In this document: piece by piece, positions 48,713 through 59,864 of the stretch
Layout: every line of letters starts with the position of its first letter
How positions within the stretch are numbered: position 1 is the stretch's first letter
Assembly (NCBI GenBank): GCA_003232385.1
Contig: QIJE01000028.1
Location: 155,064-219,063 of the forward strand
DNA length: 64,000 nucleotides
Source: a bacterium
GTDB lineage: Bacteria > SZUA-79 > Acidulodesulfobacterales > Acidulodesulfobacteraceae
Direction of reading: 5' to 3'
The notes under the pieces: model-generated
Database searches by the model: none
Seen by the model: only the letters and a program-made list of their open reading frames with translations
What the model was told of the DNA's origin: nothing
Program-made: the position numbers and the translations under genes

Positions 48713-50308
48713 ATGAAGCTTAAACATATTCTAAGTTATAAAGACGATAGTGATTTAAATGCCGTCGTATACGGCAGCTCCGATATCGATATTGTCGGAA
48801 TATCCAATGATTCCCGCAATATAAGAAGGGGTTATATATTTGCCGCAAGGAAAGGGGTAAAAGTGGATTCCAATATTTACATAGAGGAAGCTATATCTAA
48901 AGGTGCCTCGGCAATATTAACGGATAACGGCGAAACGGCAAAAAGGCTTATAGGTAGAAACGTGGCGGTGGTAGTCGTCAGGGATGCTTTAAAGGCATAT
49001 GCCGTCGCTTCTAAAAACTTTTTTAACAATCCGGCGGATAAGATAAATGTCATAGGCGTAACGGGAACGAACGGCAAAACGACGACAACATTTTTAATAA
49101 AATCTATTTTGGAGGATTCAGGACGTCGAACAGGATTAATAGGAACGATAGATTATAGAATAGGATGTGATATTGCCTACTCCAAAAATACTACGCCCGA
49201 TGTCTATGAGCTGAATGAAATGCTTGACGATGCGGTTAGATCGGACATCGGTTATTGCGTAATGGAGGTCTCTTCCCATGGTTTAACACAAGATAGGGTT
49301 TACGGTATTTCTTATGATGCCGCCGTTTTTACTAATTTAACGCGGGATCATCTTGATTACCATGGGGATATGGAAAAATATTATGCCGCAAAAAAGAAGT
49401 TTTTTTTAGAAATACTTTTGAAAAGCGCTAAAAAGCAAAAATTTGCCTTAATAAATAATGACGATACTTACGGAAAAAGGCTCATACTGGAATTAAAGAA
49501 AGAAAAAGATGAGTTTAACGATAATAAGAGCAAGGTTACTTTAATTACTTACGGTTTAAATAAAGATAGCGATATATCTGCACAAAATATAGTCTTTAGT
49601 AAGGACGGATTAAAATTAGATATAATATTGCCCGATGAAAAGGAAATTATGGGAATTTCTTCTAAGCTTATAGGGAGCTATAATGTCTATAATATACTTG
49701 CCGCCGCTTCTGTCGCTTATGCCCTTTCTATTCCGGGACGGCATATAGCCGCCGGCATACAGTCGTTAAAAAGTGTCCCCGGAAGAGTCGAAAAAGTGAA
49801 TATTGCAAATGCCGAAGCCCCTACGATTTATATAGATTATGCCCATACGGACGATGCGCTTGCAAGAGTTCTGTCGGTATTAAAGTGCATCAACGGCGGT
49901 AGGCTGATAAGCGTTTTCGGTTGCGGAGGCGATAGAGACAAGGGGAAGAGGCCGCTTATGGGCAAGCATTCTTCCAATATAGCGGATATTACTATAATTA
50001 CGTCCGACAATCCCAGAAGCGAGGATCCGTTAAAAATTATAAAGGAAATAAAAAGCGGCATCAAAAATGCGGTGTTTGTCGATATAGACGTAGATAAGAA
50101 TACATTGCAGCTTGAGGGGGGTGATCATGTCTGCGTCATAGTGGAAGATAGGGCAAAGGCAATAGAGCTGGCACTCTCCGTTTCCCGCGTCGGAGATGCC
50201 GTTTTGATCGCAGGTAAGGGACACGAGGATTATATGATAATCAAAAATAATAAATATCATTTCAGTGACAAAGAGGAAGTATTAAAATATTATGAAAATA
50301 GAATATAA
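48713..50308 (+). CDS. murE: UDP-MurNAc-L-Ala-D-Glu ligase MurE
   Basis: VTGTNGKTTTTFLIKSIL, MEVSSHGLTQDRVYG, FGCGGDRDKGKRPLMG, SDNPRSEDP. Confidence 0.95.
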   Translation: MKLKHILSYKDDSDLNAVVYGSSDIDIVGISNDSRNIRRGYIFAARKGVKVDSNIYIEEAISKGASAILTDNGETAKRLIGRNVAVVVVRDALKAYAVASKNFFNNPADKINVIGVTGTNGKTTTTFLIKSILEDSGRRTGLIGTIDYRIGCDIAYSKNTTPDVYELNEMLDDAVRSDIGYCVMEVSSHGLTQDRVYGISYDAAVFTNLTRDHLDYHGDMEKYYAAKKKFFLEILLKSAKKQKFALINNDDTYGKRLILELKKEKDEFNDNKSKVTLITYGLNKDSDISAQNIVFSKDGLKLDIILPDEKEIMGISSKLIGSYNVYNILAAASVAYALSIPGRHIAAGIQSLKSVPGRVEKVNIANAEAPTIYIDYAHTDDALARVLSVLKCINGGRLISVFGCGGDRDKGKRPLMGKHSSNIADITIITSDNPRSEDPLKIIKEIKSGIKNAVFVDIDVDKNTLQLEGGDHVCVIVEDRAKAIELALSVSRVGDAVLIAGKGHEDYMIIKNNKYHFSDKEEVLKYYENRI

Positions 50309-51743
50309 TTTAACTATAGATGAAATCTTGAACTCTACCGGCGGAAGAACCGTAATTGCCGGGGACGGAACCAACCCTCTTGTTTTTAACGAAATAATTA
50401 CCGATTCCCGGGAAGATTTTTCCGATAACAGCATATTCATCGCACTAAAAGGAAAGAATTTTAACGGCGAAGATTTTGTGGATGCGGCATTTAAAAAAGG
50501 GGCGTCCTGTGCTATCGTTTCATGGAATTTTCTCGAAGTTTGCGACATATCTGTATATCCGAGAAAAATCATGATAGCGGTCGAAGATGCCGTTTCGGCA
50601 TTGGGAAGCATTGCCGAGATGTATTTAAGACGGTTTGATTTAAAGAAAAAAATAGCTATAACCGGCTCTTGCGGAAAAACGACGACTAAAGAAATGGTTT
50701 ACCGAATAATTTCCGCAAAATACGGTAAGGAGGAAATTCTCAAGAACAATTATAATTACAACAACTTGATAGGGGTTCCCAAGGCTATTCTCAATTTAAA
50801 CAATAAACATGAGTACATTGTTTTAGAGATAGGAACTAATAAAAAGGGGGAAATAAGGAAACTTTCAGGCATTATATCGCCCGATGTCGGAGCGATAACC
50901 AATATCGGTAAATCCCATCTTGCGGAATTTAAAGATATTAAAGGAGTTTTAAAAGAGAAATCAGACCTTACATTAAGCTTAAAGGATGATTCTTATTTAA
51001 TAATAAATGCAGATGACGAAACATTATCTAAAACATATAATAAATTTTCAGAGACAAATAGGCTTTCGTTTGGATTCGGACTAAAACATTATGGGGTCAT
51101 ACCGGATATTTTGTGTGAAAGCGCCGAGGTAAATAAAAAGACCGGTGGTACAAACTTAAGGCTTTCTTTTAAAGGTAAAGAATATTTCTCCAATATTGGT
51201 TTTCAGGGGATTCATTTAATATATGATCTCCTATGCGCCCTTTTGATTTCATATGTTTGCGGCGTGGATTTAGAGTTCGGATTAAAGGCGATGGAGGATT
51301 TCATTCTTCCGGAGGGAAGAATGAAGGTAATTTCCGGTATTTCCGACGAATATATCTTGATTGACGATACTTATAACTCCAGCCCTGATTCACTTAGAGC
51401 GGCGTTGAATTTTGTAAAAACGTATTATGCGGATAAGAAGAAGATATTAGTTTTGGGAGACATGTTGGAATTGGGAGACTCTTCGGATATCGAACATGTT
51501 AATATCGGACGGGAGATTGCCGATTATGCCGACTATATTTTCTATAAAGGCGATTATATCGATAGTATACGGAGAGGGCTTTTCGAAGTCGGATTTGACG
51601 ATAATAAGCTGTATTTGTTTAGAGATAAGGAAATTTTTAGAGAAAAATTTCAAAAATTAGATAAAAGAAACAGCGTAGTTTTGGTAAAAGGCTCAAGAGA
51701 AATGAAGCTTGAAGAATGTTTTGAGGGTGAAAAGATATGTTAA
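50292..51743 (+). CDS. murF: UDP-MurNAc-tripeptide--D-Ala-D-Ala ligase MurF
   Basis: ITGSCGKTTTKEMV, NYNNLIGVPKAIL, IDDTYNSSPDSLRAAL, VLGDMLELG. Confidence 0.95.
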   Translation: MKIEYNLTIDEILNSTGGRTVIAGDGTNPLVFNEIITDSREDFSDNSIFIALKGKNFNGEDFVDAAFKKGASCAIVSWNFLEVCDISVYPRKIMIAVEDAVSALGSIAEMYLRRFDLKKKIAITGSCGKTTTKEMVYRIISAKYGKEEILKNNYNYNNLIGVPKAILNLNNKHEYIVLEIGTNKKGEIRKLSGIISPDVGAITNIGKSHLAEFKDIKGVLKEKSDLTLSLKDDSYLIINADDETLSKTYNKFSETNRLSFGFGLKHYGVIPDILCESAEVNKKTGGTNLRLSFKGKEYFSNIGFQGIHLIYDLLCALLISYVCGVDLEFGLKAMEDFILPEGRMKVISGISDEYILIDDTYNSSPDSLRAALNFVKTYYADKKKILVLGDMLELGDSSDIEHVNIGREIADYADYIFYKGDYIDSIRRGLFEVGFDDNKLYLFRDKEIFREKFQKLDKRNSVVLVKGSREMKLEECFEGEKIC

Positions 51744-52792
51744 ATTTAAATCTTGATTTTCTTAGATATATTACATTCAGGGCGTCCTATGCAATAATCT
51801 TGTCGTTAATACTGTCCATCATATTCGGAAAGATATTTATTAAAATATTAAAAAGGATGAAGGTAGGGCAGATAGTAAGAGAGGACGGTCCTAAATCCCA
51901 TATAAGCAAAAAAAAAGATATTCCGACTATGGGGGGTTTTTTAATATTATTCAGTGCGGTAATCCCGGTATTATTGCTTGCAAGATTTTACGATTTTTAT
52001 CTCTATATGGGTCTATTTACGCTTCTCGGCTTTGGACTTATAGGCTTTGCCGACGATTTATTGAAACTCAAAGGGCGTTCTTCTAAGGGATTAAGGGGCA
52101 AATATAAATTTACTCTGCAGAGTTTAGCGGCGCTTTTGATTTCCGCCCTGCTGTATTTTCATGATAAATCGTTGGGCGTGATCGTTATCCCGTTTGTTAA
52201 AGACTATTATTTAAATATAGGCCCGTATTTCATTCTATTTGCATCGTTTATTATAGTCGGTTCTTCTAATGCCGTTAATTTGACCGACGGGCTCGACGGT
52301 CTCGCCATAGGTGTGTTTGCCATTTCTATTACGGGTTACCTTATATTTCTATATGCCGCTTCGAATTATGGATTCACAAGTTATTTGTCTATCCCGTATA
52401 TGCAAAATATAGGGGGCGTAGTTATTTTGTGCGCCGCACTGCTTGGATCTTCTATAGGTTTTCTATGGTTTAATTCGTACCCCGCCTCTATTTTTATGGG
52501 GGATATCGGTTCTATATCTTTGGGTGCCATTCTTGGTTATGTGGCAATAATTTCGAAACAGGAAATATTGCTTGTTATAATAGGATTCGTTTTCGTGATG
52601 GAGGCTCTAAGCGTAATATTTCAAGTGGGTTCTTATAAGCTTAGGAAAAAAAGAATATTTAAGATGGCACCCATTCATCATCATTTTGAAATGAAGGGTG
52701 TGCCCGAACCTAAGATAGTGATAAGGCTATGGATTATATCTTTAATATTAACCGTATTTGCTCTTTCCACCTTAAAATTGAGGATTTTTTAA
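51737..52792 (+). CDS. mraY: Phospho-MurNAc-pentapeptide transferase
   Basis: TMGGFLIL, FADDLLKLKGRSSKGLRGKYKF, NLTDGLDGLAIG, FMGDIGSISLG, MAPIHHHFE. Confidence 0.97.
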   Translation: MLNLNLDFLRYITFRASYAIILSLILSIIFGKIFIKILKRMKVGQIVREDGPKSHISKKKDIPTMGGFLILFSAVIPVLLLARFYDFYLYMGLFTLLGFGLIGFADDLLKLKGRSSKGLRGKYKFTLQSLAALLISALLYFHDKSLGVIVIPFVKDYYLNIGPYFILFASFIIVGSSNAVNLTDGLDGLAIGVFAISITGYLIFLYAASNYGFTSYLSIPYMQNIGGVVILCAALLGSSIGFLWFNSYPASIFMGDIGSISLGAILGYVAIISKQEILLVIIGFVFVMEALSVIFQVGSYKLRKKRIFKMAPIHHHFEMKGVPEPKIVIRLWIISLILTVFALSTLKLRIF

Positions 52793-54225
52793 TGAATACG
52801 CTTATATTAGGTTACGGAAAAACAGGAAGAGCTGTTCACGATTATATTGGCGATCAAAGCAATATAATCGTGTATGATGACATTCTGTCGAATGAAGAAA
52901 TTGACGGGTTGATTGAATCGGCAAATTTAAAGGGTGGTAAAGCCCCCGTATTTTTCAATAAAATCAATGAGAAGGTTTTTTTTGGTAAATATTTAAAAGA
53001 TATAACGCAATGCGTTGTAAGTCCGGGGATAGAAAGGAATCACAAGGTAATTTTAGAGCTGAAAAAATATAATATTCCGATTTACGGAGAAATAGAATTT
53101 GCCTATAGGATGCTGAAATTAAAGAAATCGACGTTACCGGCAAAAATCATTGCAATTACCGGAACGAACGGGAAAACTACTGCGACTACTCTTTGCGAGA
53201 GTGCCGTTAAAAAAGCCGGTTTAAGCGAAAAAATATTTGTCGGCGGGAACCTCGGGGTTCCTTTTATTTCCGGAATAAACGATTTTAACGATTTTATTTT
53301 AGAGGTATCGAGTTTTCAGCTTGAATGGATTTATGATTTTAAACCGGATATTGCGGTTTTGCTTAACGTAGAAGACGACCACTTAGACAGGTACGAAAAC
53401 GCAGATGAATACAAACTTACAAAATATAAATTATTTAAGAATTTAAGGTATAACGACGTCGCTATTCTAAACTATGACGATTACGATTCGGCAATTTTAA
53501 AAGATATCGTCGGTTCCAAGGCTATTTTGTTCGGTTTTGACGAAAACAAATGTAATGTTTATTTTAAAGGCGACGCCATCAACCTAAGACTTAAAAATAT
53601 TATAGGCCTTGACGCCGTTATACCGTTGAAAAATATAAAATTAAGGGACAAAAGAAGATTTGTTATTTACGATATGATGGCTGCCGCCTGTTCTTTGGTA
53701 GTGCACGGAATTTCCCCGGATATCGTAACGGCCGCATTCGAGAATTACGAATCCCCGGAGCACAGGGTTGAATACGTAGGGAATGTCGGCGGCATAGAAT
53801 TCTACGATGATTCTAAGGCGACTAATCCCGCTGCAGTAATTAGTGCCCTTAAATCGCTGAGTGAGGATGGAGAAAATAGGGATATAGTCCTTATATTGGG
53901 CGGAAAGGATAAGGGATTCGATTACGAAAGCCTTATCCTTTCCGTAAAGAATAATAATGTAAGAACATGCGTTTTAATAGGAGAGACAAGGGGTATTATA
54001 GGCGATACGCTTAAAGGCAACGTCGAGTTGATTACCGCTGCAGGCAACATGGAAAGTGCAGTAAAAGAGGCTTTTTTTTGCTTAATAAACAATAACGAAA
54101 GAACCGGAACGGGTACCGTTTTGCTTTCGCCCGCATCTTCCAGTTTTGATATGTTTAAGGATTATAACGAAAGAGGCGATATATTCAAAAAATGCTACCT
54201 TAATTTGAAGAATAATTTTATCTGA
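52792..54225 (+). CDS. murD: UDP-MurNAc-L-alanine--D-glutamate ligase
   Basis: ITGTNGKTTATTLCE, EVSSFQLEWI, DDSKATNPAAVISAL, ILGGKDKGFDYESL. Start moved to the ATG overlapping the mraY stop. Confidence 0.95.
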   Translation: MNTLILGYGKTGRAVHDYIGDQSNIIVYDDILSNEEIDGLIESANLKGGKAPVFFNKINEKVFFGKYLKDITQCVVSPGIERNHKVILELKKYNIPIYGEIEFAYRMLKLKKSTLPAKIIAITGTNGKTTATTLCESAVKKAGLSEKIFVGGNLGVPFISGINDFNDFILEVSSFQLEWIYDFKPDIAVLLNVEDDHLDRYENADEYKLTKYKLFKNLRYNDVAILNYDDYDSAILKDIVGSKAILFGFDENKCNVYFKGDAINLRLKNIIGLDAVIPLKNIKLRDKRRFVIYDMMAAACSLVVHGISPDIVTAAFENYESPEHRVEYVGNVGGIEFYDDSKATNPAAVISALKSLSEDGENRDIVLILGGKDKGFDYESLILSVKNNNVRTCVLIGETRGIIGDTLKGNVELITAAGNMESAVKEAFFCLINNNERTGTGTVLLSPASSSFDMFKDYNERGDIFKKCYLNLKNNFI

Positions 54226-54227
54226 TT

Positions 54228-55358
54228 ATGATTAATTACGGAAAGACATTTATAAGAAAATACGATATAACTTTATTTCTGACCGTTATAGTACTTATAG
54301 CCCTCGGCATAGTAATGGTATATTCGACGAGTGCGATGGTTTCCATAGTCAAATACGGCGTGAGTTATCATTTTGTCGCAAGAGAGGTCATATACGTAAT
54401 AATATCCGCATTTTTTATATGGTTTTTAATGAAAAACGATTATCATATATTCAAGTCGTTTTATAAAATTATTTTATTCGGAATAATAATTTCAATGATT
54501 TTATTATTTGTTCCTCATATAGGCACGAGCGTCGGAGGCTCCAAAAGGTGGATAGATTTTAAATTTTTTAGCGTAGAACCGTCGGAATTTTTGAAAATAT
54601 TTTTTGTAGTATATCTCGCTAATTTTTTGGATAAAAAAAGGGATACGCTGAATAATAACCGTTATTCATTAATGTTCATAGCCCCTCTGGTATTTATGGG
54701 ATTTTTAGATATTTTACTCTTAAAAGAACCCAATTTCGGAACGGCGTCTATTCTGTTCTTTATGACGCTTATCATGTTATTTGCCGGCGGAGTATCAATA
54801 CTCTACCTCGTTATCACTACGATTATAGGAAGCATTGCCGCATATTTCCTTATTTTTACCGTAACGTATAGAATGAATAGAATACTTGCATTTCTCCACC
54901 CCTTTCACGATAAAACAGGCATAGGTTTTCAAATCATACAGTCTATGTATGCGTTTGCAAGGGGAGGGTTCTACGGTGTAGGTTTGGGAAACGGAAAGGA
55001 AAAGTTATTTTTTCTTCCTACCCCGTATTCCGATTTTATATTCTCTACCGTAGGAGAAGAACTCGGGTTTATAGGGGTTTTTATAGTTATTTCGCTATAT
55101 TTAATTTTGGGATATAGGGGATTGAAGATTGCCATAAATGCGCCGGACCTTTTTGGAACCTATCTTGCTTACGGTATCACGTTTGTTATTGTTTTAAGCG
55201 CATTTATAAACATAGGCGTTGTTCTTGATTTTTTACCCACCAAAGGACTTGCTTTGCCGTTTATAAGCTATGGAGGAAGTTCTTTGCTGGCGGCATGTAT
55301 AGGCATAGGTATTTTGCTTAATATATCTTCGCAAAGTATAAAGAGGAAAAATATATAA
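54228..55358 (+). CDS. ftsW: Lipid II polymerase FtsW (SEDS family)
   Basis: GSKRWIDFKFFSVEPSEFLKI, LPTPYSDFIFSTVGEELGFIG, LPFISYGGSSLLA. Confidence 0.95.
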   Translation: MINYGKTFIRKYDITLFLTVIVLIALGIVMVYSTSAMVSIVKYGVSYHFVAREVIYVIISAFFIWFLMKNDYHIFKSFYKIILFGIIISMILLFVPHIGTSVGGSKRWIDFKFFSVEPSEFLKIFFVVYLANFLDKKRDTLNNNRYSLMFIAPLVFMGFLDILLLKEPNFGTASILFFMTLIMLFAGGVSILYLVITTIIGSIAAYFLIFTVTYRMNRILAFLHPFHDKTGIGFQIIQSMYAFARGGFYGVGLGNGKEKLFFLPTPYSDFIFSTVGEELGFIGVFIVISLYLILGYRGLKIAINAPDLFGTYLAYGITFVIVLSAFINIGVVLDFLPTKGLALPFISYGGSSLLAACIGIGILLNISSQSIKRKNI

Positions 55359-56453
55359 ATGAACCTTATAATAGCCGGCGGAGGAACCGGCGGGCATTTA
55401 TTTCCGGGCATTGCGGTTTACGAAAAGTTAAAAAGTATTGATGATATAAAAGTTTATTTTATAGGAACCGAAAAAGGAATAGAAAACAGGCTCAAAGACA
55501 ATTATGATTTTGAATTTTTTAAAATAAACGTTAAGGGATTTTCGGGAAAAGGTTTTATGGATAAGGTAGCGTCTTTAAAGGGATTTATTAAGGCGGCAAG
55601 AGATATTGGCGCCCTTTACGGTAAAATAAAGCCGGATTATGTTTTAGGCTTAGGAGGCTATATCTCTCTTATGCCGCTCGTTACGGCAAGGTTCGGCGGT
55701 ATAAGGAGCGGGGTCATGGAGCAAAACGTCGTACCGGGTCTTTCCAACAAAATACTGGCTTTATTAGGGATAACGGTTTTTGCCTCTTTTGAAGAAACGA
55801 AGAAGTATATGACCTTTTCCAAGGTTATCGTCACCGGAAATCCGGTCAGGCAATCTATTTTAGAATCGGTTTCGACGGAAACGAATGGAGAGATAGAATT
55901 TACGGATAAAAATGAGTTGAGGATATTTGTTTTCGGAGGGTCACAAGGCGCTTCTTCTCTCAATAAGGCCGTAATAAATATGCTGTCTCTGTTAGATAAA
56001 GAAATATCCGATCGTTTGATCATTTATCATCAGACCGGTGAGCGCGATTTGGAATCGGTTAAAAGTTTTTACGATGGGAGCAAAATAAATAAATATGATG
56101 TCTTTTCATTTACAGATAATATTAAAAAATACTATTTGTCTAGTGATATGGTCATATGCAGAGCGGGAGCAGGCACTTTGTCGGAATTAATTGCATTGAG
56201 AAAACCTGCGGTTTTAGTGCCTTATCCCTTCGCGGCAAAAAACCATCAGGATAAAAATGCAGCGGTATTTTCGAAAAAAGGCTGCTTTTATAAAATACGA
56301 GACGATGAAAATCTTTCAAAAGAATTATTACAAACAACTTGCAAAATATTTTATAATAGAAAATTATTGAAATACATGTATGATAATTTGAAAACGATAG
56401 AAACGAAAGATTCGGCATTAAAAATAGCGAATGTAATATTAAATAGAGAATAA
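55359..56453 (+). CDS. murG: UDP-GlcNAc transferase MurG
   Basis: IAGGGTGGHLFPGIAV, GGSQGASSLN, ICRAGAGTLSELIALRKPAVLVPYPFAAKNHQ. Confidence 0.95.
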   Translation: MNLIIAGGGTGGHLFPGIAVYEKLKSIDDIKVYFIGTEKGIENRLKDNYDFEFFKINVKGFSGKGFMDKVASLKGFIKAARDIGALYGKIKPDYVLGLGGYISLMPLVTARFGGIRSGVMEQNVVPGLSNKILALLGITVFASFEETKKYMTFSKVIVTGNPVRQSILESVSTETNGEIEFTDKNELRIFVFGGSQGASSLNKAVINMLSLLDKEISDRLIIYHQTGERDLESVKSFYDGSKINKYDVFSFTDNIKKYYLSSDMVICRAGAGTLSELIALRKPAVLVPYPFAAKNHQDKNAAVFSKKGCFYKIRDDENLSKELLQTTCKIFYNRKLLKYMYDNLKTIETKDSALKIANVILNRE

Positions 56454-56491
56454 CGACAAAAAGCGAAATTCTAAATTCAAGGAGCATAATA

Positions 56492-57943
56492 ATGAAAAAC
56501 AGCGCCAAAAGGATTCATCTTATAGGAATCGGTGGTTCCGGTATGAGCGGTATAGCGGAGGTTCTTATAAATTCCGGCTATAGAGTAACGGGTTCGGATA
56601 TAGAATATAGCCGGACTATAAAAAAAATAGAATCCATCGGCGGCAAAGTTTTTATCGGACACAGCCCCGATAATCTTAAGGGGGCTGAAATCGTAGTATA
56701 TTCTACGGCTATTCGAGAAAACAACACGGAACTTATGGAGGCGAGAGACAGAAACCTATCGGTATTGAGGCGGGCGGAGATGCTTTCGGAGCTGTTATCT
56801 CTAAAAAAAGGCATTGCTATAGCCGGTTCGCACGGTAAAACAACTGCTACATCTATGATAGCGTCTATATTCGGGGAGGCGGGCGGAGACCCTACTTTTG
56901 TCGTGGGCGGAAAGGTTTTCGGTTTGGATATGCACTCTAAGGTAGGCAAGGGAGACTTTATGGTTGTCGAAGCGGATGAGAGCGACGGCTCTTTTTTGAA
57001 GCTTAAGCCGGATTATTGTGTAGTTACGAATATTGATTACGAGCATCTTTCCTATTACGACGGTATGGAAAATTTAAAAACGGCATTTGTAGATTTCATA
57101 AATAATATTTCTCTTTTAGGCCTTGCCGTTTTATGTGTCGATAATCCTATATTAAGGTCGTTATTTCCAAAAATAAACAAAAAATATTTTACTTACGGTA
57201 TAGAACAAAAAGCCGATTATTATGCTTTAAATATAGCGTTGGAGAGAGATTCATCTTCTTTTGATGCATATCACGGTGGGAAATTAATAGGAAAGTTTAA
57301 CTTATTTGTTCCCGGTATTCATAATGTTTTAAATGCTCTTTCGGCTATTGCCTTGAGTTTGGAGTTGGGGATAAAAACCAAGTTTATCCAAGAGGCGCTT
57401 AGGTGTTTCCATGGCGTGGAAAGAAGGTTTCAAATTAAAAAATCAGACGATAGGCTCATAATAGTAGACGACTATGCGCACCATCCCGTTGAGATAACGG
57501 CTACGCTTAAGGCTGCAAAAAACTGGAATAGGCATATTATAGCCGTTTTTCAACCGCATCGATATTCCAGAATGAAAGATTTGATGGAAGGATTTGTAAA
57601 CTCTCTCAAGCTTGCCGACTCCGTTATAATCACAGATATTTATTCTGCCGGGGAATTAGAAATAGACGGGGTTTCGTCTATGGCATTATCTGAAAGAATG
57701 AGGCGGGAAGGCTATAAAAACGTCTATTACGTTCCGGACAAGAAAGATATAAAGTCTAATTTAAGAAATATATTAAAGGGTGGCGAAATGGTAATATTTC
57801 TTGGGGCGGGGGATATAACCAAGAGCTGCGATGATTTCGTCCATAGCAGGGCTAAGAGCGAAAAAACATCGGAAGCATATTATAAAGAGGTGGACGCCGT
57901 AAACGGTAAAGCGGTTTGCGGCAGGATAGTTTCTTTGAAATAA
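56492..57943 (+). CDS. murC: UDP-MurNAc--L-alanine ligase
   Basis: IHLIGIGGSGMSGIAEVL, AGSHGKTTATSMIASI, EADESDGSFL, VDDYAHHPVEI. Confidence 0.96.
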   Translation: MKNSAKRIHLIGIGGSGMSGIAEVLINSGYRVTGSDIEYSRTIKKIESIGGKVFIGHSPDNLKGAEIVVYSTAIRENNTELMEARDRNLSVLRRAEMLSELLSLKKGIAIAGSHGKTTATSMIASIFGEAGGDPTFVVGGKVFGLDMHSKVGKGDFMVVEADESDGSFLKLKPDYCVVTNIDYEHLSYYDGMENLKTAFVDFINNISLLGLAVLCVDNPILRSLFPKINKKYFTYGIEQKADYYALNIALERDSSSFDAYHGGKLIGKFNLFVPGIHNVLNALSAIALSLELGIKTKFIQEALRCFHGVERRFQIKKSDDRLIIVDDYAHHPVEITATLKAAKNWNRHIIAVFQPHRYSRMKDLMEGFVNSLKLADSVIITDIYSAGELEIDGVSSMALSERMRREGYKNVYYVPDKKDIKSNLRNILKGGEMVIFLGAGDITKSCDDFVHSRAKSEKTSEAYYKEVDAVNGKAVCGRIVSLK

Positions 57944-57974
57944 TGACTACTTTTTATTTTATTATGAAAATAAT

Positions 57975-58901
57975 ATGGATAAAAATAAACGGGCTGATTT
58001 AATAAACGAACTGAGGACGGCGCAAATAGAGTTCCTCGAAAATGAATGTATGTCGTCCTATTCTTCCATTAAGATAGGGGGTGCGGCAGAACTGATCGTT
58101 TTTCCGAAGAATGAACGTGAATTGCTTTTTTTAACGGGCATATTCAGGGTTTATGCATGCGGTTATTATGTTATCGGCAGGGGAACAAATACCCTGTTCA
58201 AAGATAAAAATATTTGTCTGCCGGTTATCTCTTTTAAACAATTTGAAGCAACCTATTCGGAGAGCAGGAAAAGCGGATCGGAGATAGCTTTAGGGGTCGG
58301 CTCCGGTGCGGTTTTATCAAAAGTTTTAAGGTATGCTATAGAAAATAATTTCAGCGGATGTGAATTTTTTTACGGAATTCCGGGTACGCTGGGGGGCGCC
58401 GTCAGAATGAACGCCGGTTCAAAAGAAAGCGTTATAGGGGATATTGTAGAAAAAATAGATATTATTATGGACGGCGGAGCTAAATTAACCGTAGAAAAGA
58501 GGGATTTAAAATTTTCATACCGTAATTTAAAAATTAGGGACGTAAATAGCGGTTATTTCATAACGAACGTATATTTAACGTTGTTTAAATCATTAGGGGC
58601 TAAGATATCTAATAATATAGAAATTTTTAAAAAACGGAAGTTGTTTCAGCCGTTGAGCGAATATTCTTTGGGCTGCATATTCAAAAATCCGGTGGGATTG
58701 TCTGCCGGAAGAGTTATAGAAGAAATAGGCTTTAAAGGCTTCTCTATCGGAGGAGTACAGGTTTCGGAAAAGCATGCAAATTTTATAGTCAATAAAGGTA
58801 GCGCTAAACCGGACGATATTATGTCTTTAATAAAAATTATTCAGGAAAAGGCATTATCGAGCAGGGGTATAGAATTGAATACGGAAATAAAAATAATTTA
58901 A
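57975..58901 (+). CDS. murB: UDP-N-acetylenolpyruvoylglucosamine reductase
   Basis: SSIKIGGAAELIVFP, GIPGTLGGAVRMNAG, FSYRNL, GCIFKNP. Confidence 0.94.
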   Translation: MDKNKRADLINELRTAQIEFLENECMSSYSSIKIGGAAELIVFPKNERELLFLTGIFRVYACGYYVIGRGTNTLFKDKNICLPVISFKQFEATYSESRKSGSEIALGVGSGAVLSKVLRYAIENNFSGCEFFYGIPGTLGGAVRMNAGSKESVIGDIVEKIDIIMDGGAKLTVEKRDLKFSYRNLKIRDVNSGYFITNVYLTLFKSLGAKISNNIEIFKKRKLFQPLSEYSLGCIFKNPVGLSAGRVIEEIGFKGFSIGGVQVSEKHANFIVNKGSAKPDDIMSLIKIIQEKALSSRGIELNTEIKII

Positions 58902-58925
58902 AATAGGCGGATAAATTAAATTCAT

Positions 58926-59864
58926 ATGAGGGACAGCTTAAAAAACTTGAGGATAGGCATTCTATCCGGCGGAAAATCCGAGGAAAGAGAAATCTCCCTT
59001 AAAACCGGACATGCTGTATTTAATGCCCTTAAAGAAATCGGGTATAACGTTATGTTTTTTGATATAGACGAAAATTTTGTCGACAATTTAAAAAAAATAG
59101 ACGTTTGTTTTATTGCACTCCACGGCACTTACGGGGAAGACGGAAGGGTTCAGGGCGCATTAGATTTGTTCGGCGTTCCGTACACCGGCTCCGGAGTTTC
59201 GGCAAGCGCAATTGCCATGGACAAGATTAGGTCAAAGGTCTTATTAGATTATTATGGACTAAAGACGCCTTCTTTTGTTGCGGTTAAAAAAGGAGAGGAT
59301 ATCGACAGTATTAAAAAAAGGCTTGAAAAGATTGCGCCGCCGTATTTTATTAAGCCTAACTCTTCCGGCTCCAGCATAGGGTGCCGCATAGTTGATTCCT
59401 TAGGCGACGGATTAGCGGATGCATTGAATAATGCCTTTAAATATGACGATGAAGCGCTGATAGAAAAACATATAGAGGGGAGGGAAATACAATTTGCCGT
59501 AGCTTTCGGCATGCCGCTCGGCTGTATTGAGGTCAAACCGAAAGATTTTTTTTATTCTTACGACGCAAAATATACCAAGGGGAAGACGACTTATATATTA
59601 GATCCGGGACTAAAACCGGAAGAATACGAGGCATGTGAATCGGCGGCGATTCGCACCCATGAGATTATAGGGTGCAGCGGTATTTCAAGAACCGACATGA
59701 TGCTTACGGGCAACGGAGATGTTTATATATTGGAAGTTAACACCCTTCCGGGGTTGACCGAGCTGAGCATTGTTCCTATGATTGCAGGCAAAAGAGGTAT
59801 AAGTTTCGGTGAATTGGTTGAAAATATAATCGAAGATGGGATTTTTAAAAAAAAGGACGAATAG
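58926..59864 (+). CDS. ddl: D-alanine--D-alanine ligase
   Basis: ILSGGKSEEREISLKTG, LHGTYGEDGRVQGAL, KPNSSGSSIG, ILEVNTLPGLTELSIVP. Confidence 0.95.
   Translation: MRDSLKNLRIGILSGGKSEEREISLKTGHAVFNALKEIGYNVMFFDIDENFVDNLKKIDVCFIALHGTYGEDGRVQGALDLFGVPYTGSGVSASAIAMDKIRSKVLLDYYGLKTPSFVAVKKGEDIDSIKKRLEKIAPPYFIKPNSSGSSIGCRIVDSLGDGLADALNNAFKYDDEALIEKHIEGREIQFAVAFGMPLGCIEVKPKDFFYSYDAKYTKGKTTYILDPGLKPEEYEACESAAIRTHEIIGCSGISRTDMMLTGNGDVYILEVNTLPGLTELSIVPMIAGKRGISFGELVENIIEDGIFKKKDE

Noticed and set aside
55658-56949. Minus-strand ORFs of 118-123 aa opposite murG and murC
   Set aside because: Shadow ORFs within highly conserved murG/murC; composition typical of antisense translation.
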